From: Microcaldota archaeon
GTDB taxonomy: Archaea; Micrarchaeota; Micrarchaeia; Micrarchaeales; Micrarchaeaceae
NCBI GenBank assembly: GCA_021792395.1
Contig: JAJYUR010000001.1
Coordinates: 5,742 to 61,594 of the forward strand
Length of the DNA stretch: 55,853 nt
Direction of reading: 5' to 3'
Below, one piece after another: positions 1-11,242 of the stretch. The translations under genes were made by a program, and so were the position numbers. Position 1 is the stretch's first letter. Every line of letters begins with the position of its first letter. The notes under the pieces are model-generated. The model saw only the letters and a program-made list of their open reading frames with translations, was not told the DNA's origin and searched no databases.

Positions 1-447
1 GTATTCGATTACATAGAAAACCTCCAGGACTGGAACGAAAGATTGGTTGCAATGAACATAATAATAAAATCAACGTACGGCACTGCATTCGGTATGATGT
101 TTTACAAGGTGTTCTATTTTGTAATGCCTGAATATATGAGGTCGTTCGGGAAGGCGTTCGATTATCAGGGCGAAGAGATAGAATGGGGTTTTGAAGAGGC
201 GAAGCGCATAATATCCGAGAAGTGCATAAACGAAGGAAGGCTTATTGAAATGTCAGAAAGGATACTTACGCTGATTTCAAAAACGATAAATTCTGAAATG
301 CTCTTTGCCGACGAGGCAGGCATCACCAGAGAGGCGGAACTGCTAAAGAAAGTGGCACTCGCATATCCATTGCACATATATTCTGATTTAGGCATCAATA
401 TCGATATTGAGGGGGAACTCAAAAAAATATATAAGGAGTCGGAATGA
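1..447 (+). CDS. Hypothetical protein, 5'-truncated by window edge
   Basis: Open frame continues upstream of the first Met (VFDYIENLQDWNERLVAMNI...) to position 1; stop at 445-447. No family recognised. Confidence 0.6.
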   Translation, partial: VFDYIENLQDWNERLVAMNIIIKSTYGTAFGMMFYKVFYFVMPEYMRSFGKAFDYQGEEIEWGFEEAKRIISEKCINEGRLIEMSERILTLISKTINSEMLFADEAGITREAELLKKVALAYPLHIYSDLGINIDIEGELKKIYKESE

Positions 448-578
448 ATGTATCTAACTCTGCTAACAGCAATATGAAATGCGTCGCATCGTGCAATACT
501 GCGGAAGTTATAAATATCCTGCAAATCAATAGATAGGAAGTGCACATACCTTATGTTAACAACAAGCGAGTGATATAA

Positions 579-878
579 ATGGCTGAAAATACACAAAATC
601 AGGAAAAAGCAGGCGAGAATATAGTATATATAGGCAAAAAGCCAACTATGAACTACGTTTTGGCAGTAGTAACCCAATTCAACAACGGCATGACGGAAGT
701 CGTATTGAAGGCCAGGGGAAATGCGATCTCAAAGGCGGTAGATGTAAAAGAGATAGTCACGAATAAGTTTATGCCAGATCTTAAACTGAAGAATATATCT
801 ACTTCGTCTGAGGAGTTGACCAACGAAGACGGAACAAGATCTAAAGTCAGTGCAATCCAAATCCTTTTGGGCAAATGA
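579..878 (+). CDS. albA: Alba-family DNA/RNA-binding chromatin protein
   Basis: 99 aa; [17 protein letters not shown]...[20 protein letters not shown] matches the Alba fold signature. Confidence 0.93.
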   Translation: MAENTQNQEKAGENIVYIGKKPTMNYVLAVVTQFNNGMTEVVLKARGNAISKAVDVKEIVTNKFMPDLKLKNISTSSEELTNEDGTRSKVSAIQILLGK

Positions 879-895
879 TGACGATATGTCATCAT
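875..895 (+). terminator. Perfect 8-bp hairpin overlapping the alba stop codon, followed by T-rich tract
   Basis: ATGATGAC-gatat-GTCATCAT, then cttatccttttacttgatttttta. Confidence 0.5.
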
Positions 896-1005
896 CTTAT
901 CCTTTTACTTGATTTTTTATGCAGATAAATCAATAAATAAATATATTCGCTTTGAAATGATAATGCTGCATTCAATATCCTGCTTAATGATTATATGCTG
1001 CACAG

Positions 1006-2304
1006 GTGTTCATATTGTTGAGGACGCATTTTATAGAAGAGCTCAATGCGAGCATGGATGGAAAAGAGGTTACACTGTCAGGCTGGGTGCATGAGGTAAG
1101 AGAACTTGGTAAGATGACATTCCTTCTGCTAAGGGACATTACAGGTATAGTTCAGGTCATTGGAAAGAAAGGCGCTATAGAAGACTCGTTGATGGCCCAG
1201 ATGTCACTGCCGAAGGAAAGCGTAGTGCGCATTGCAGGCACATTAAGGGCCAATCCTGAGGCGAAGAGAGGTTTTGAGATAGCGATAAGGGAGATAGAAA
1301 ACCTTAACCCTATATCAGCTAAAATACCGTTTGAAGTTACGGGGAAGGTACCTGTAGAAATGGATGTGCGCCTAAATTATAGATATATAGACCTGAGAAG
1401 GCAGCAGACTGAAGCTATATTCAAGATAGAATCTACAATACTGTCATCATTCAGGGATATGCTTTTAGGCAGGCATTTTCTTGAGATACGCACTCCATCG
1501 ATAGTTGCAGAAGCGACTGAAGGAGGATCTGAACTGTTTTCGGTCCAATACTTCGAGTCTAAGGCATTTCTCGCCCAATCGCCGCAGCTTTATAAACAAC
1601 TGGCAGTTATAGGAGGATTGGACAGGGTATTTACAATAACCCCTGTATTCCGCGCCGAAAAATCAAACGACGTATACCACCTCAACGAGGTGACACAGAT
1701 GGATATAGAAATGGCATTTGCCGACCATCAGGATGTTATAAGCATACTTATCGAAGCGGTCACAGGCATTATTAAAGAGGTCAAAGCTAAAAATGCCAAG
1801 GACCTTGAAATACTTAACGTAAACCTGGAATTGCCTGAGACAAAGGTCGTAACGTATACTGAAGTCGTGGAAGCCATGAAAGCAAAATCATCTGGCATAA
1901 AATTCGGCGACGATTTCACTCGCGAGGACGAAAAAATGATAAATGAGCTATATGGGGATGCAGTAGTAGTTACTGAATACCCAGGTTCCGTAAGGGCGTT
2001 CTATTCTATGCCAAACGACAAAAATCCGGAACTCTCGAATAGCTTTGATTTCATATACAAAGGCATGGAGATATCGAGCGGCGCACAGAGAATTCACCTT
2101 CCTGAATTGCTCATAGAAGCGATAAAAAAGAAGGGCATGGATCCTAAATCGTTCGATTTTTACATCAACGCGTTTAGGTGCGGCGCACCTCCCCATGCAG
2201 GCTGGAGCATTGGCTTAGAACGATTAGCAATGAAGATTACCGGAATGGATAATATAAGGGAATGTGCGCTGTTCCCCAGGGACAGGAAAAGGCTTACGCC
2301 TTGA
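1006..2304 (+). CDS. aspS: Aspartyl-tRNA synthetase (archaeal type, class II)
   Basis: 432 aa; OB-fold N-term (VTLSGWVHEVRELGKMTFLLLRD), FLEIRTPSIVAEATEGGSELF, C-term GWSIGLERLAMKITGMDNIRECALFPRDRKRLTP. Exact start (GTG/TTG) uncertain. Confidence 0.95.
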   Translation: MFILLRTHFIEELNASMDGKEVTLSGWVHEVRELGKMTFLLLRDITGIVQVIGKKGAIEDSLMAQMSLPKESVVRIAGTLRANPEAKRGFEIAIREIENLNPISAKIPFEVTGKVPVEMDVRLNYRYIDLRRQQTEAIFKIESTILSSFRDMLLGRHFLEIRTPSIVAEATEGGSELFSVQYFESKAFLAQSPQLYKQLAVIGGLDRVFTITPVFRAEKSNDVYHLNEVTQMDIEMAFADHQDVISILIEAVTGIIKEVKAKNAKDLEILNVNLELPETKVVTYTEVVEAMKAKSSGIKFGDDFTREDEKMINELYGDAVVVTEYPGSVRAFYSMPNDKNPELSNSFDFIYKGMEISSGAQRIHLPELLIEAIKKKGMDPKSFDFYINAFRCGAPPHAGWSIGLERLAMKITGMDNIRECALFPRDRKRLTP

Positions 2305-2324
2305 ATGCCTGATTTTGCATGTGC

Positions 2325-2714
2325 TTATGCACTTTCAAAAAATTGCTCTATGCGGCGATTTATTTTCATAGCGTTTGACTTTGTCACAGTGTAGTTCTTC
2401 TTTGCCTTAGACATCTCCTCTAGTTTTATGAAATACCAGCCCTTTCCGCTCATCCTCCATGCTATAAACGTGCTTGTGCCTGTATTTGCCTCCCAACCCT
2501 TTAGGACTTCAAACTTACCAATTTCTATAGCAAGTCCAGACTTATCCCAAGCCTTGCATTCAAAAGCCAGCCCCTTCCCGTTCTTGAATACCAATATATC
2601 AGGGCTCAATGAATTTACACCGCTGCCCGCAGACCGCATTACGGAATACCCTTTGCCGTAAAACGTATTGATGAGCTCCCTCTCGCTCCTGGCGCCTTTT
2701 ATATACCTGTGCAA
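2325..2714 (-). CDS. hjc: Holliday junction resolvase Hjc
   Basis: 129 aa; KGARSERELINTFYGKGYSVMRSAGSG...PDILVFKNGKGLAFECKA nuclease core. Confidence 0.93.
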   Translation of the reverse strand: MHRYIKGARSERELINTFYGKGYSVMRSAGSGVNSLSPDILVFKNGKGLAFECKAWDKSGLAIEIGKFEVLKGWEANTGTSTFIAWRMSGKGWYFIKLEEMSKAKKNYTVTKSNAMKINRRIEQFFESA

Positions 2715-2824
2715 TAAACCACAAAGCGTATTGGCATTTAAAATTAATATAGCTTATTGTGTATTTGAGAGAAAAGATTTGCGAAATGGTGCAGGATTTC
2801 ATGGGCGCTTTGCTATTGACGCCC

Positions 2825-4747
2825 CTATGCTTCTTTCATCTCGAACCTGCTCAGCGTCCTCCTGCGCCTGCTCGAAAATGGCCTGAATTCGTTGCCATTG
2901 CCGGTATAGAATTTTGAGAAAAATTCCACGTAGATAAGCCTTGCACCTTGTATACCTGGCTCGAATATCGCTATCACAAATGTGAAAAGCTGCCCTATTA
3001 TAAGTATGAGCGTGCCGACTATGCCCAGCAGCGGGCCATGAGCCCACCCTCTTATGAAAACGAAATCTATAACCCCTGCTAATATTACCGATGCGAGGAG
3101 TATGCCGACCAGCCTGGTGTATGACAGTATATGGCTTACAAGCGACGGTATCTCCATAAGCGATTCGAAGCCTTCGAATGCTAGGACGGATACTATGCCG
3201 CCCACAATTAGCACATACGATACAGCTACAGGTATGTTGCTAAATCCAAGTGGAGACCTGTGCAGCACTGCAAGGCCGAATATTACTATGCCTATTGCTG
3301 CCGAAAGCCAGCCAAGCCTGCCGAACGCTTTCTTCCTCTGCCCTATTGCCATTTTATTGAAAAAACCTAGGATGAACCCGGAAGCAACCATCGCTACGCC
3401 TATCCATCCTGATATGACCAGCAGTTTTGAAAGGTTCACCTCCACATTGAAGAGCGCAACGTATGGAAGCTGGAACCCGAAGTATTCGTTGAACACAATG
3501 CCCAATGCTATTGCTATTATAGACCCTGGTATTATTGCCTTGGCTATCGTAACCATGCCGTTAGGGCTTATTATAGTGCCGATGAACTTGCTAATCTGCT
3601 TTGGTATGCGGCTTCTCTTTGGCGGATGCTTCATCCTCCTTATAAGCCACAGCGCACCGAGCAGCATAACGATGCCATACCCTGCATCACCTACCATGAG
3701 TCCGAAGAATATCGGGAATATAAACGCAAACATTACCGTAGGGTCTATCTCATCGCTCCTTGGCAGGGAATAGAACCTTATGAAAAATTCATAAAGCTTA
3801 GTCTTCACAGGATTGTCGAATTTTGTCGGAGGCAGAGATTTTGTCTCAACGGTATCAAGTATATAATGCTCTTTTGTTACATTTGCCAGGCTTTTTTCAA
3901 GGCCTTTCATGTTTGCTTCAGGCACCCATCCGTCTACAGTTATCACCGATCTGCTTATCCCCAACCTAGAGGTTATATCCAACTTTTCTGTTTCCAAATC
4001 GAACTGTTCTCTTATTGCGCTCACTATCCCATAGTACTCATCAGATATCGCATCCAACTCATCATTAAGCGATGACTTCCGCACCTCAAGCTTTTTGATT
4101 TCAGCGTTTAGCCTTGACCTCTCTTCCGTCAAGCTGCCTTTGAATTCCGGCAGCACCTCCAGTTTTATCTTATAACCTTCTGAAAATTTGCCGAACTTGT
4201 TCTGGTCCTGCTTTGATATAGATATTATTGCAGAGCTTTTGCCTTTTGAAATTATGCAGTCAACATTTTTTTCTGCGATTTCCAAGAACTCATCAAGCTT
4301 CTGGCCGTACGCAAGGAATGACATTGTCATGCTGGAATTCAATATTGACAGATCCCTATCAAAATGCCCAATCATGCGTATTGTGCCCAGCCTGTCATTC
4401 AGATCCTTGAGCTTAGATGACAATGTCTCTATATCCCTGCTTATTGCAGATACCCTCTCATCTATTTTTATGGAATCCGCCTTAGAAAAAAGATCGCTTA
4501 GGCTTTCGAAAAGGTAGCGTTTTTTTGATTCTTTTTGATGCATCATGCCTTCCAGGCTGCGAAATCTTTGGGCATATGTGCCTACCTCTCCGTATTTTAT
4601 GGCATGGCTCCCCAGAAGCACGAATACATCTTCCGGTACCTGCTCTACCTGCATTACACCCAAGTCATGGAGCGCTGAAAGCGCAGGCTCGTAATACACC
4701 CTGTCTAGTATGAGCCTTATCCTTGACATCCTTGCAGGTTTGAACAT
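2825..4747 (-). CDS. atpI: A-type ATP synthase subunit I (a subunit)
   Basis: 640 aa; soluble coiled-coil N-term plus multi-TM C-term with FPIFFGLMVGDAGYGIVMLLGALWL. Confidence 0.95.
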   Translation of the reverse strand: MFKPARMSRIRLILDRVYYEPALSALHDLGVMQVEQVPEDVFVLLGSHAIKYGEVGTYAQRFRSLEGMMHQKESKKRYLFESLSDLFSKADSIKIDERVSAISRDIETLSSKLKDLNDRLGTIRMIGHFDRDLSILNSSMTMSFLAYGQKLDEFLEIAEKNVDCIISKGKSSAIISISKQDQNKFGKFSEGYKIKLEVLPEFKGSLTEERSRLNAEIKKLEVRKSSLNDELDAISDEYYGIVSAIREQFDLETEKLDITSRLGISRSVITVDGWVPEANMKGLEKSLANVTKEHYILDTVETKSLPPTKFDNPVKTKLYEFFIRFYSLPRSDEIDPTVMFAFIFPIFFGLMVGDAGYGIVMLLGALWLIRRMKHPPKRSRIPKQISKFIGTIISPNGMVTIAKAIIPGSIIAIALGIVFNEYFGFQLPYVALFNVEVNLSKLLVISGWIGVAMVASGFILGFFNKMAIGQRKKAFGRLGWLSAAIGIVIFGLAVLHRSPLGFSNIPVAVSYVLIVGGIVSVLAFEGFESLMEIPSLVSHILSYTRLVGILLASVILAGVIDFVFIRGWAHGPLLGIVGTLILIIGQLFTFVIAIFEPGIQGARLIYVEFFSKFYTGNGNEFRPFSSRRRRTLSRFEMKEA

Positions 4748-5065
4748 TCACACACCGAATTCCTCGTTTATCACATCAGAGAACATATTCATTATATCTT
4801 CATCGCTTGGTTTTTTCAGGACCTTTATTTCAGCGATCTTAGATTCATAAACTTCATTTGCACGCTTTGATGCATCCGCTTCTGCGGCTGCAATTTCTTT
4901 TTGATACGCAAGATCTGCACGTTCTATACCAGCCTTCAAGTCGTTTTCGGCTTTTGCATGTGCCTCTATGAGCTTTGCCCTTGCCTCTTCCTCTGCATCT
5001 TTTATCTCTTTTTCAGAATCAATCTCTGCCTGTTTTATCTTTTCTAAAATACTTATATCGCTCAT
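4748..5065 (-). CDS. atpH: A-type ATP synthase subunit H (peripheral-stalk coiled coil)
   Basis: 105 aa Ala/Glu/Lys-rich coiled coil directly upstream of subunit I. Confidence 0.8.
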   Translation of the reverse strand: MSDISILEKIKQAEIDSEKEIKDAEEEARAKLIEAHAKAENDLKAGIERADLAYQKEIAAAEADASKRANEVYESKIAEIKVLKKPSDEDIMNMFSDVINEEFGV

Positions 5066-5238
5066 TTCAACACCACAATGATAAAGAACAGGAATGCCAT
5101 AGTAGCAACGACATTGAACGCCAGAAATGCCAGTTTTATCGCCCTGAACTTCCTTAGTACCTTAGCGTCGCTAACCTTAGGCATGGGCGCTGCATCACCC
5201 TTCTTTACCCAATAATTCTTATAGTTATACGTTTTCAT
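5062..5238 (-). CDS. Small single-TM protein between ATPase subunits D and H
   Basis: Not in ORF track; manual translation [58 protein letters not shown] (58 aa). Overlaps the atpD 3' end; stop and atpH start overlap as ATGA. Confidence 0.7.
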   Translation of the reverse strand: MKTYNYKNYWVKKGDAAPMPKVSDAKVLRKFRAIKLAFLAFNVVATMAFLFFIIVVLK

Positions 5239-5851
5239 TCAACTTGCCCTTTATAAACTTTAATGAAACTATCTGGTCTCTTTCCAGATCTTCCAGGCGC
5301 TGCTTTATGTATGATACCTTTGATTTTAAATTTGGTATTGCCACGTTTTCTATAGCATTTGAGCGCCTGTTAAGCTTTTCTATTTCGTGCAGTAGCTTAC
5401 GCAGTGAATTCTCCTTTTCAGCTATCTCTATGAGCATCTTGAACAATTCCTGATAGCTTCGCTTAGCGTCTTCTATGGACGTAGGCACGCTGATGAGTTC
5501 GTACCCAATAGGCATCGCAGCGTATCCGTTTAGGCTTATGTTAGGTATCTTTACGCCCATGACGTTTTTTGCAGACACCTTGGCAGATATGTCACCCTGC
5601 TCTGCGGCTATCCTTTCCAGGTTGATCCTTCCGGATACCATCTCCGCAAGCTTGATGCTTTCTATTGATCGTGATACCATTGCATATAGATTTCCACGCA
5701 GAGCCTTTATCTGCCTGGCGAGGTCGAAGAATTCCAGCACCAGACTAGAGCGTTTCATCTTGAGCAGATTCAGGCCTTTCGAGGCAACCCTTATCCTGCC
5801 CTTGGTCTTTATGAGCTCTATCCTCGTAGTCTTGAGGTTACTTTGCGCCAT
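5225..5851 (-). CDS. atpD: A-type ATP synthase subunit D
   Basis: 208 aa; [35 protein letters not shown] typical of V/A-type subunit D. Confidence 0.95.
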   Translation of the reverse strand: MAQSNLKTTRIELIKTKGRIRVASKGLNLLKMKRSSLVLEFFDLARQIKALRGNLYAMVSRSIESIKLAEMVSGRINLERIAAEQGDISAKVSAKNVMGVKIPNISLNGYAAMPIGYELISVPTSIEDAKRSYQELFKMLIEIAEKENSLRKLLHEIEKLNRRSNAIENVAIPNLKSKVSYIKQRLEDLERDQIVSLKFIKGKLNENV

Positions 5852-7226
5852 TATTCCACTTGCCGTATTTTTTAATGTACTCGTCTTTTATGCGCTTTAT
5901 CTCCCTTTCGTCAAGCGGGGCGAAGAGATCCCAGCCCATGTCAAGCGTTTTTTCTATGCTTCTATCTTCATAATAATCCTGTTTCACGAAGTTGCTCTCG
6001 AACGAATCCGCAAATTTCAGAAACTTCTTGTCGTTTGCGCTGAGCGCTTCTTCTCCGACAATCTCCGTAAGGCTGCGTAGGTCCTTCCCCCTTGAGTATG
6101 CTGCATAAAGCTGGTCTGCTACCCCTCTATGGTCTTCCCTGGTGCTTTTCTTGCCTATGCCCTGGTTCATCAGCCTTGACAGCGATAAAAGAACATCGAT
6201 ATTTGGATAGACTCCGCGCCTGTATAATTCCCTGCTGAGCACTATTTGGCCTTCTGTTATATAACCAGTAAGATCAGGTATTGGATGAGTAATGTCGTCG
6301 CCTGGCATTGTAAGTATGGGTATCTGCGTTATTGACCCGCGTCTGCTTTTTATTTTTCCCGCGCGCTCGTATATTGTAGAAAGATCCGTATACATGTATC
6401 CAGGATATCCTCTTCTTCCAGGGACCTCTTCCCTTGCTGCGGAAACTTCTCTCAGCGCCTCGCAGTAGTTCGTCATATCTGTAAGTATTACCAGCACATG
6501 CATATTTTCCTTGTATGCCAGATATTCTGCAGTTGTAAGCGCAAGCCTAGGTAGGATTATTCTTTCCATGGATGGTTCAGATGACAGATTGAGAAACATC
6601 ACGGCACGCTCAAGTGCACCAGTCTCTTCGAACTCTTTCTTGAAAAAGTTTGCCTCTTCGCTGTTTATGCCTATGCCTCCGAATACAACGCTAAAACCTT
6701 CGCTTTCGCCCAATATCTTCGCCTGCCTAGCTATCTGTGCGGCTATGCGGTTGTGCGGAAGCCCAGAGCCTGAGAATATTGGCAGCTTTTGCCCCCTAAC
6801 TAGAGTATTCATCCCGTCAATGGTGGATATCCCTGTCTGTATGAATTCCGATGGCTCCTCCCTTGCATATGGGTTGATTGAGCTGCCATTTATATCTAGT
6901 GATTCGTTGCTGTATATGGGAGGGCTCCTGTCCCTTGGGCGGCCCATGCCATCGAATATCCTGCCAAGCATATCCGTGCTCACATTTATATGCGCAGTGT
7001 TGCCCAGGAATTTGACCTTAGTATTACCCAGGTTCATGCCTCTTGTCTCTCCGAATGACTGCACTATTGCCAAACCATCCCTGCTGTCAAGGACCTGTCC
7101 GGTGACGGACCTGCCGTCTTCCAGTTTTACCTCGACCAATTCGTTGTATCCAGCATCCTTTACACCTTCTACGAATAGGAGCACGTTTGTGACTTTATTT
7201 ATCGTTTTATAATATATGTCATTCAT
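5838..7226 (-). CDS. atpB: A-type ATP synthase subunit B
   Basis: 462 aa; [60 protein letters not shown]. Confidence 0.98.
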   Translation of the reverse strand: MNDIYYKTINKVTNVLLFVEGVKDAGYNELVEVKLEDGRSVTGQVLDSRDGLAIVQSFGETRGMNLGNTKVKFLGNTAHINVSTDMLGRIFDGMGRPRDRSPPIYSNESLDINGSSINPYAREEPSEFIQTGISTIDGMNTLVRGQKLPIFSGSGLPHNRIAAQIARQAKILGESEGFSVVFGGIGINSEEANFFKKEFEETGALERAVMFLNLSSEPSMERIILPRLALTTAEYLAYKENMHVLVILTDMTNYCEALREVSAAREEVPGRRGYPGYMYTDLSTIYERAGKIKSRRGSITQIPILTMPGDDITHPIPDLTGYITEGQIVLSRELYRRGVYPNIDVLLSLSRLMNQGIGKKSTREDHRGVADQLYAAYSRGKDLRSLTEIVGEEALSANDKKFLKFADSFESNFVKQDYYEDRSIEKTLDMGWDLFAPLDEREIKRIKDEYIKKYGKWNNGAK

Positions 7227-7237
7227 TCAAACACCTT

Positions 7238-9007
7238 TCATTTCTTCTCGGGCTCGATAGCCTTTATTTTAGAGATGGATGATATTATCTCATTATAATA
7301 CGGCTCTATCGATTCTTCCTTCACGAATTTCATCTTTGCTATCTTTTGCCTTACCTCTAGGTCGGCCATCTGTTCCATCGCCACCCCTTTGATGAGCGCT
7401 ATTTCCTCCTCGTCACCTAATGCAAGGATAGACTTTAGCATCATATACTGCTTGCGTATTGATGTGTATGCGTCTACTTCGTCGAAAGCGCTTTGCTGCA
7501 GGTAATCCTCTCTTATGCTTTTCGCTATGTCCAGTATCAGCTTATCTGCTTCTGGCAGTGCATCATATCCGACGAGCTGCACTATTTCGTTTATTTCGGC
7601 CTCTTTCTGCAGCGTACCCATAGCCTTCTGGTAGAGTTCCGGCCATTCTTCTGCGACATTCTTCAGGTACCATGGCCTTAAATCGTCTATATATAGTGAA
7701 TAGCTGTTCAACCAGTTTATTGAAGGAAAGTGTCTGCTGTTCGCCAGCGAGGCATCTAGGGCCCAGAACACTCTCGTCACTCTGAGCGTATTTTGCGACA
7801 CAGGTTCTGATATGTCTCCCCCCGGGGGAGAGACTGCACCTATTGCAGTTACCGACCCAGTGCCGCCGCTCATGACATTTACCCTGCCCGCGCGCTCGTA
7901 GAATTCTGCGATTTTCCTTCCTAGATATGCAGGATATCCCTCTTCTCCAGGCATTTCCTCCAGTCTTCCAGATATCTCCCTAAGCGCCTCTGCCCATCTG
8001 GATGTGCTGTCAGCCATAAGGGCGACATTGTACCCCATGTCCCTATAATATTCTGCCAGCGTTATCCCAGTATATATGCTAGCTTCCCTGGCTGCTACAG
8101 GCATGTTGGATGTATTGGCAATAAGTATTGTCCTTTGCATCAGAGGCTTCCCTGATTTTGGATCATTAAGCTCAGGAAATGTGGATAGTATCTCTGTCAT
8201 CTCGTTGCCGCGTTCCCCGCATCCTACGTATATGACTATGTCGCTATCGCTCCATTTGGACAGCTGGTGCTGTATTACGGTCTTGCCCGATCCAAATGGC
8301 CCAGGAACCGCGCTTGTGCCCCCCTTTGCCACTGGAAACAATGTGTCTATGACTCTCTGTCCAGTTATTAGAGGTATGTCAGGAGGTAGTTTATCAACTA
8401 CAGGGCGTGGCATCCTTACGGGCCAATACTGCAGCATAGTGATGTCTACGCTTTTCTTTTGGCTGTCGGTAATCGACGCTATTTTCTCCTTTATAGTATA
8501 ATCGCCCTCCTTCAGTCCCTTTATGACGCCAGCTACCCCATACGGCACCATTACCTTGTGTTTTATTATCTCAGTCTCTTCGACCTCGCCAATGATTGCA
8601 CCAGATGTTACCTCATCGCCATCTTTTACCGATGGGATGAAATGCCATTTCCTCGCAGTATCAAGCGATTCTACCTCGATTCCTCGGGCTATGAAATCTC
8701 CGCTTTTTGACATTATCTTGTCAAGCGGACGCTGTATGCCATCATATATGGAACCTATCAGCCCCGGACCTAGCATCACAGAAAGCTGCCTGTGCGTGTT
8801 TTCTACTGGCTCGCCTGGTTTTATGCCGCTGGTATCCTCGTAAACCTGTATTATGGCCTGCGCCTTGTCCAACTTTATTATTTCTCCTATTAAGCCTGAA
8901 CTGCCGACCTTGACAACATCATACATCTTTGGGTTGTCCAGGCCATTAGCTATTACAACCGGGCCAGAAACCCTGAATATTTTGCCTTCCATGATATCAC
9001 TTAACAT
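7238..9007 (-). CDS. atpA: A-type ATP synthase catalytic subunit A
   Basis: 589 aa; P-loop [35 protein letters not shown]; no intein insertion seen. Confidence 0.98.
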   Translation of the reverse strand: MLSDIMEGKIFRVSGPVVIANGLDNPKMYDVVKVGSSGLIGEIIKLDKAQAIIQVYEDTSGIKPGEPVENTHRQLSVMLGPGLIGSIYDGIQRPLDKIMSKSGDFIARGIEVESLDTARKWHFIPSVKDGDEVTSGAIIGEVEETEIIKHKVMVPYGVAGVIKGLKEGDYTIKEKIASITDSQKKSVDITMLQYWPVRMPRPVVDKLPPDIPLITGQRVIDTLFPVAKGGTSAVPGPFGSGKTVIQHQLSKWSDSDIVIYVGCGERGNEMTEILSTFPELNDPKSGKPLMQRTILIANTSNMPVAAREASIYTGITLAEYYRDMGYNVALMADSTSRWAEALREISGRLEEMPGEEGYPAYLGRKIAEFYERAGRVNVMSGGTGSVTAIGAVSPPGGDISEPVSQNTLRVTRVFWALDASLANSRHFPSINWLNSYSLYIDDLRPWYLKNVAEEWPELYQKAMGTLQKEAEINEIVQLVGYDALPEADKLILDIAKSIREDYLQQSAFDEVDAYTSIRKQYMMLKSILALGDEEEIALIKGVAMEQMADLEVRQKIAKMKFVKEESIEPYYNEIISSISKIKAIEPEKK

Positions 9008-9341
9008 TTTGAATATTGACCCCTAAAATCCTTTTTGCAAGAGCCTCTACAGATTCGGCTTTGCCATCATCGCCTTCAACAGGTATAAATACAACTATGG
9101 GCTTGAGCATTGTTTCAAAACGCCTCAATGCAGAAGTTGTAAGTGCATCACGTATCGAATTTGAAGCGATCACAAGGCTGTATTGCGCAGAGTCTGCAAT
9201 CTCAGCAAGCCTGCCTGCACCCTCTTCATCAGACGATATGAAAACATCCTTTATCCCTACAAGCTTGAAGCCCAATGCAACTTCTCTTTCTGCAATAACA
9301 GCTATCTTTTCGAGTTCCATGCGTTCACACCATACTTTCAT
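8997..9341 (-). CDS. atpF: A-type ATP synthase subunit F
   Basis: 114 aa; [29 protein letters not shown]; start may be the internal Met at about 9320. Confidence 0.92.
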   Translation of the reverse strand: MKVWCERMELEKIAVIAEREVALGFKLVGIKDVFISSDEEGAGRLAEIADSAQYSLVIASNSIRDALTTSALRRFETMLKPIVVFIPVEGDDGKAESVEALAKRILGVNIQNVK

Positions 9342-9369
9342 ACCCTGCTTTCACTTTCATATTGTGCCT

Positions 9370-10425
9370 TCATATTATATAATCTAATATTTTCATATGG
9401 CTGAACCTCTCGTTGCTCAGCCCGTAATAGTTTTTAAGCCATGCATTCCTCAGTTCATCGCGCTCTATTTCTGCACGCATCATGAATGCCAGCAGGAATC
9501 CCAACGAGAAGCCCGATCGCCTGAATATCCCTAGGTATTTTTTATATAGCTCCTTTTTCAGCGCAACCTCTATATAGCTAAGGAATGGGTCCTTCCTATA
9601 CAGGTCAAACGCATAATCTATCTTAAATGGGGAATAATCCTTTATTTCGTATATATCCTTTTCCGCCAGTTCTGATAGCGTGCCTTCAGGAATGTTGCCG
9701 CCTTTTATGAAGTATGATTTTACATCCTTATAGTGCATAACAGAAGCTTTTATGCTGCTCATTAAGTTCCTTATGTCTATGCTGTCGCGCATGTAGTTTA
9801 GGACCTGGCCCTCTGGACTGTTATGCATCCTGTATGCCTCGATGAGCCTGTCATAATACAGCAAGTCCAATGATAGTATCATCCCTGATATGTCATTGTC
9901 TTTCTTTACATCGTCCATTGATTTCATGAGCGTGACGCCGTATCCGTACTTTACCAGATTCTTCACCACGCCCTCTATGTCACTCTGCTCGAGTATATTT
10001 TTGTAGTCTTCTTTTGTTATTATAGCTCCTAGAAGGCCAGCAGGGACTCCTCTTCCTATCACCAAGAACGCCTCGGTTTGTTCAACCCTGTATCCGAGCT
10101 TTTTTGATGATATTATGAGCTTTATGTTTTCTATATCGAACCTGCTTATGTAGGCGTTTACAAATGGTAGTGCACTGCTCGGCACAGCAAACAGCACGTT
10201 TTGCATAGACGACATCATATGTGCATTTATTACTGCTTCTATCAGGTCAGTGCCTTTGTAAAACCCAGATAGGCCATCTATCTCCTTTGAGTAGTTAGTC
10301 GCAGATAGCTGTTTGACAAATTCATCTCCTTTCTTCTGCGATAGCTGGTCTATAAAACCGCTATCAAGAAATGCAGTGCCTAGAACCCTTAGCTGTCCGT
10401 ATTTGCCGATATAAGCAGTGTCCAT
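9370..10425 (-). CDS. atpC: A-type ATP synthase subunit C
   Basis: 351 aa between E and F; YIGKYGQLRVLGTAFLDSGFIDQL; subunit C/d-like helical protein. Confidence 0.88.
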   Translation of the reverse strand: MDTAYIGKYGQLRVLGTAFLDSGFIDQLSQKKGDEFVKQLSATNYSKEIDGLSGFYKGTDLIEAVINAHMMSSMQNVLFAVPSSALPFVNAYISRFDIENIKLIISSKKLGYRVEQTEAFLVIGRGVPAGLLGAIITKEDYKNILEQSDIEGVVKNLVKYGYGVTLMKSMDDVKKDNDISGMILSLDLLYYDRLIEAYRMHNSPEGQVLNYMRDSIDIRNLMSSIKASVMHYKDVKSYFIKGGNIPEGTLSELAEKDIYEIKDYSPFKIDYAFDLYRKDPFLSYIEVALKKELYKKYLGIFRRSGFSLGFLLAFMMRAEIERDELRNAWLKNYYGLSNERFSHMKILDYII

Positions 10426-10427
10426 GA

Positions 10428-10997
10428 TTACTCCTTTATGAACCCCAAGACTTTGTTTGCTATATCATTCTTGGAGTTTTCTATTATGCTCTTTAGCGTA
10501 TAGTCCACTTCGCGCTTGCCGTCTTTTGATATGGCTTTCAATCCTCCTACGAACTCGCTACCGGCATCTGCTATAGCAAACTTTTGCTTGCCTTTGCTTA
10601 TGAGTTTGGCATCCTCCTTGCCTATGATTACAGTGCAATCGCTCCCCAACTCCTTCATAGCTACGGAAGCCAGCTTTGCAATCAATTTTTCATACTGGCT
10701 CGTTTTCATATATTTCGGATAATTTTCCATTATCACATTGAGTGCCGATTCTATTGCCGCATTTACTTCGCCGTTGTATGCACTTTTGGCTTTGATTGCA
10801 GCCTTCGACATTTCCCTGTTCATGATCTGTTCACGCTCAAGCTTCGCTTTCGCTTTAAGATTTTTTGAATGCTCGCTGACTTCTACAGAGGCTTTCGAGA
10901 GTATCTTAGCAACCTCGTCATCTGAATTGCCTGATATCTCGCGTAGCCTGTCTGCCTTTTGTTTTTTTATGCTTTCAAGTATCTCTTCGAAACCCAT
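10428..10997 (-). CDS. atpE: A-type ATP synthase subunit E
   Basis: 189 aa coiled-coil stalk protein in operon context. Confidence 0.88.
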   Translation of the reverse strand: MGFEEILESIKKQKADRLREISGNSDDEVAKILSKASVEVSEHSKNLKAKAKLEREQIMNREMSKAAIKAKSAYNGEVNAAIESALNVIMENYPKYMKTSQYEKLIAKLASVAMKELGSDCTVIIGKEDAKLISKGKQKFAIADAGSEFVGGLKAISKDGKREVDYTLKSIIENSKNDIANKVLGFIKE

Positions 10998-11017
10998 CGT
11001 TTACCGCCTTTTGAGGA

Positions 11018-11242
11018 CTAAAGTATCTGCAAAAGCAGTATGAGCCCAAGTACGAAACCTATTATCCAAAGCGTTTCAGGTATGACGAAGAAGAACAGCA
11101 CCTGCCCGAATTTTTCTGGTTTCTCTGCTATTATGCCCATACCTGCTGCTCCAATGCCCTGCTGGGCCATGCCAGTGCCAATAAGTCCGCCTGCAATCGC
11201 TATTGAAGCTGCAACTGCATATAAAGGATCTGCTACTACCAT
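11018..11242 (-). CDS. atpK: A-type ATP synthase subunit K (proteolipid c-ring)
   Basis: 74 aa two-helix hairpin; Gly-rich AIAGGLIGTGMAQQGIGAAGMG and carboxylate helix FFFVIPETLWIIGFVLGLIL. Confidence 0.95.
   Translation of the reverse strand: MVVADPLYAVAASIAIAGGLIGTGMAQQGIGAAGMGIIAEKPEKFGQVLFFFVIPETLWIIGFVLGLILLLQIL

Noticed and set aside
3054-3773. 239-aa plus-strand ORF opposite atpI
   Set aside because: Antisense shadow of the TM-coding part of atpI.
6511-7212. 233-aa plus-strand ORF opposite atpB
   Set aside because: Antisense to a highly conserved gene; no family resemblance.
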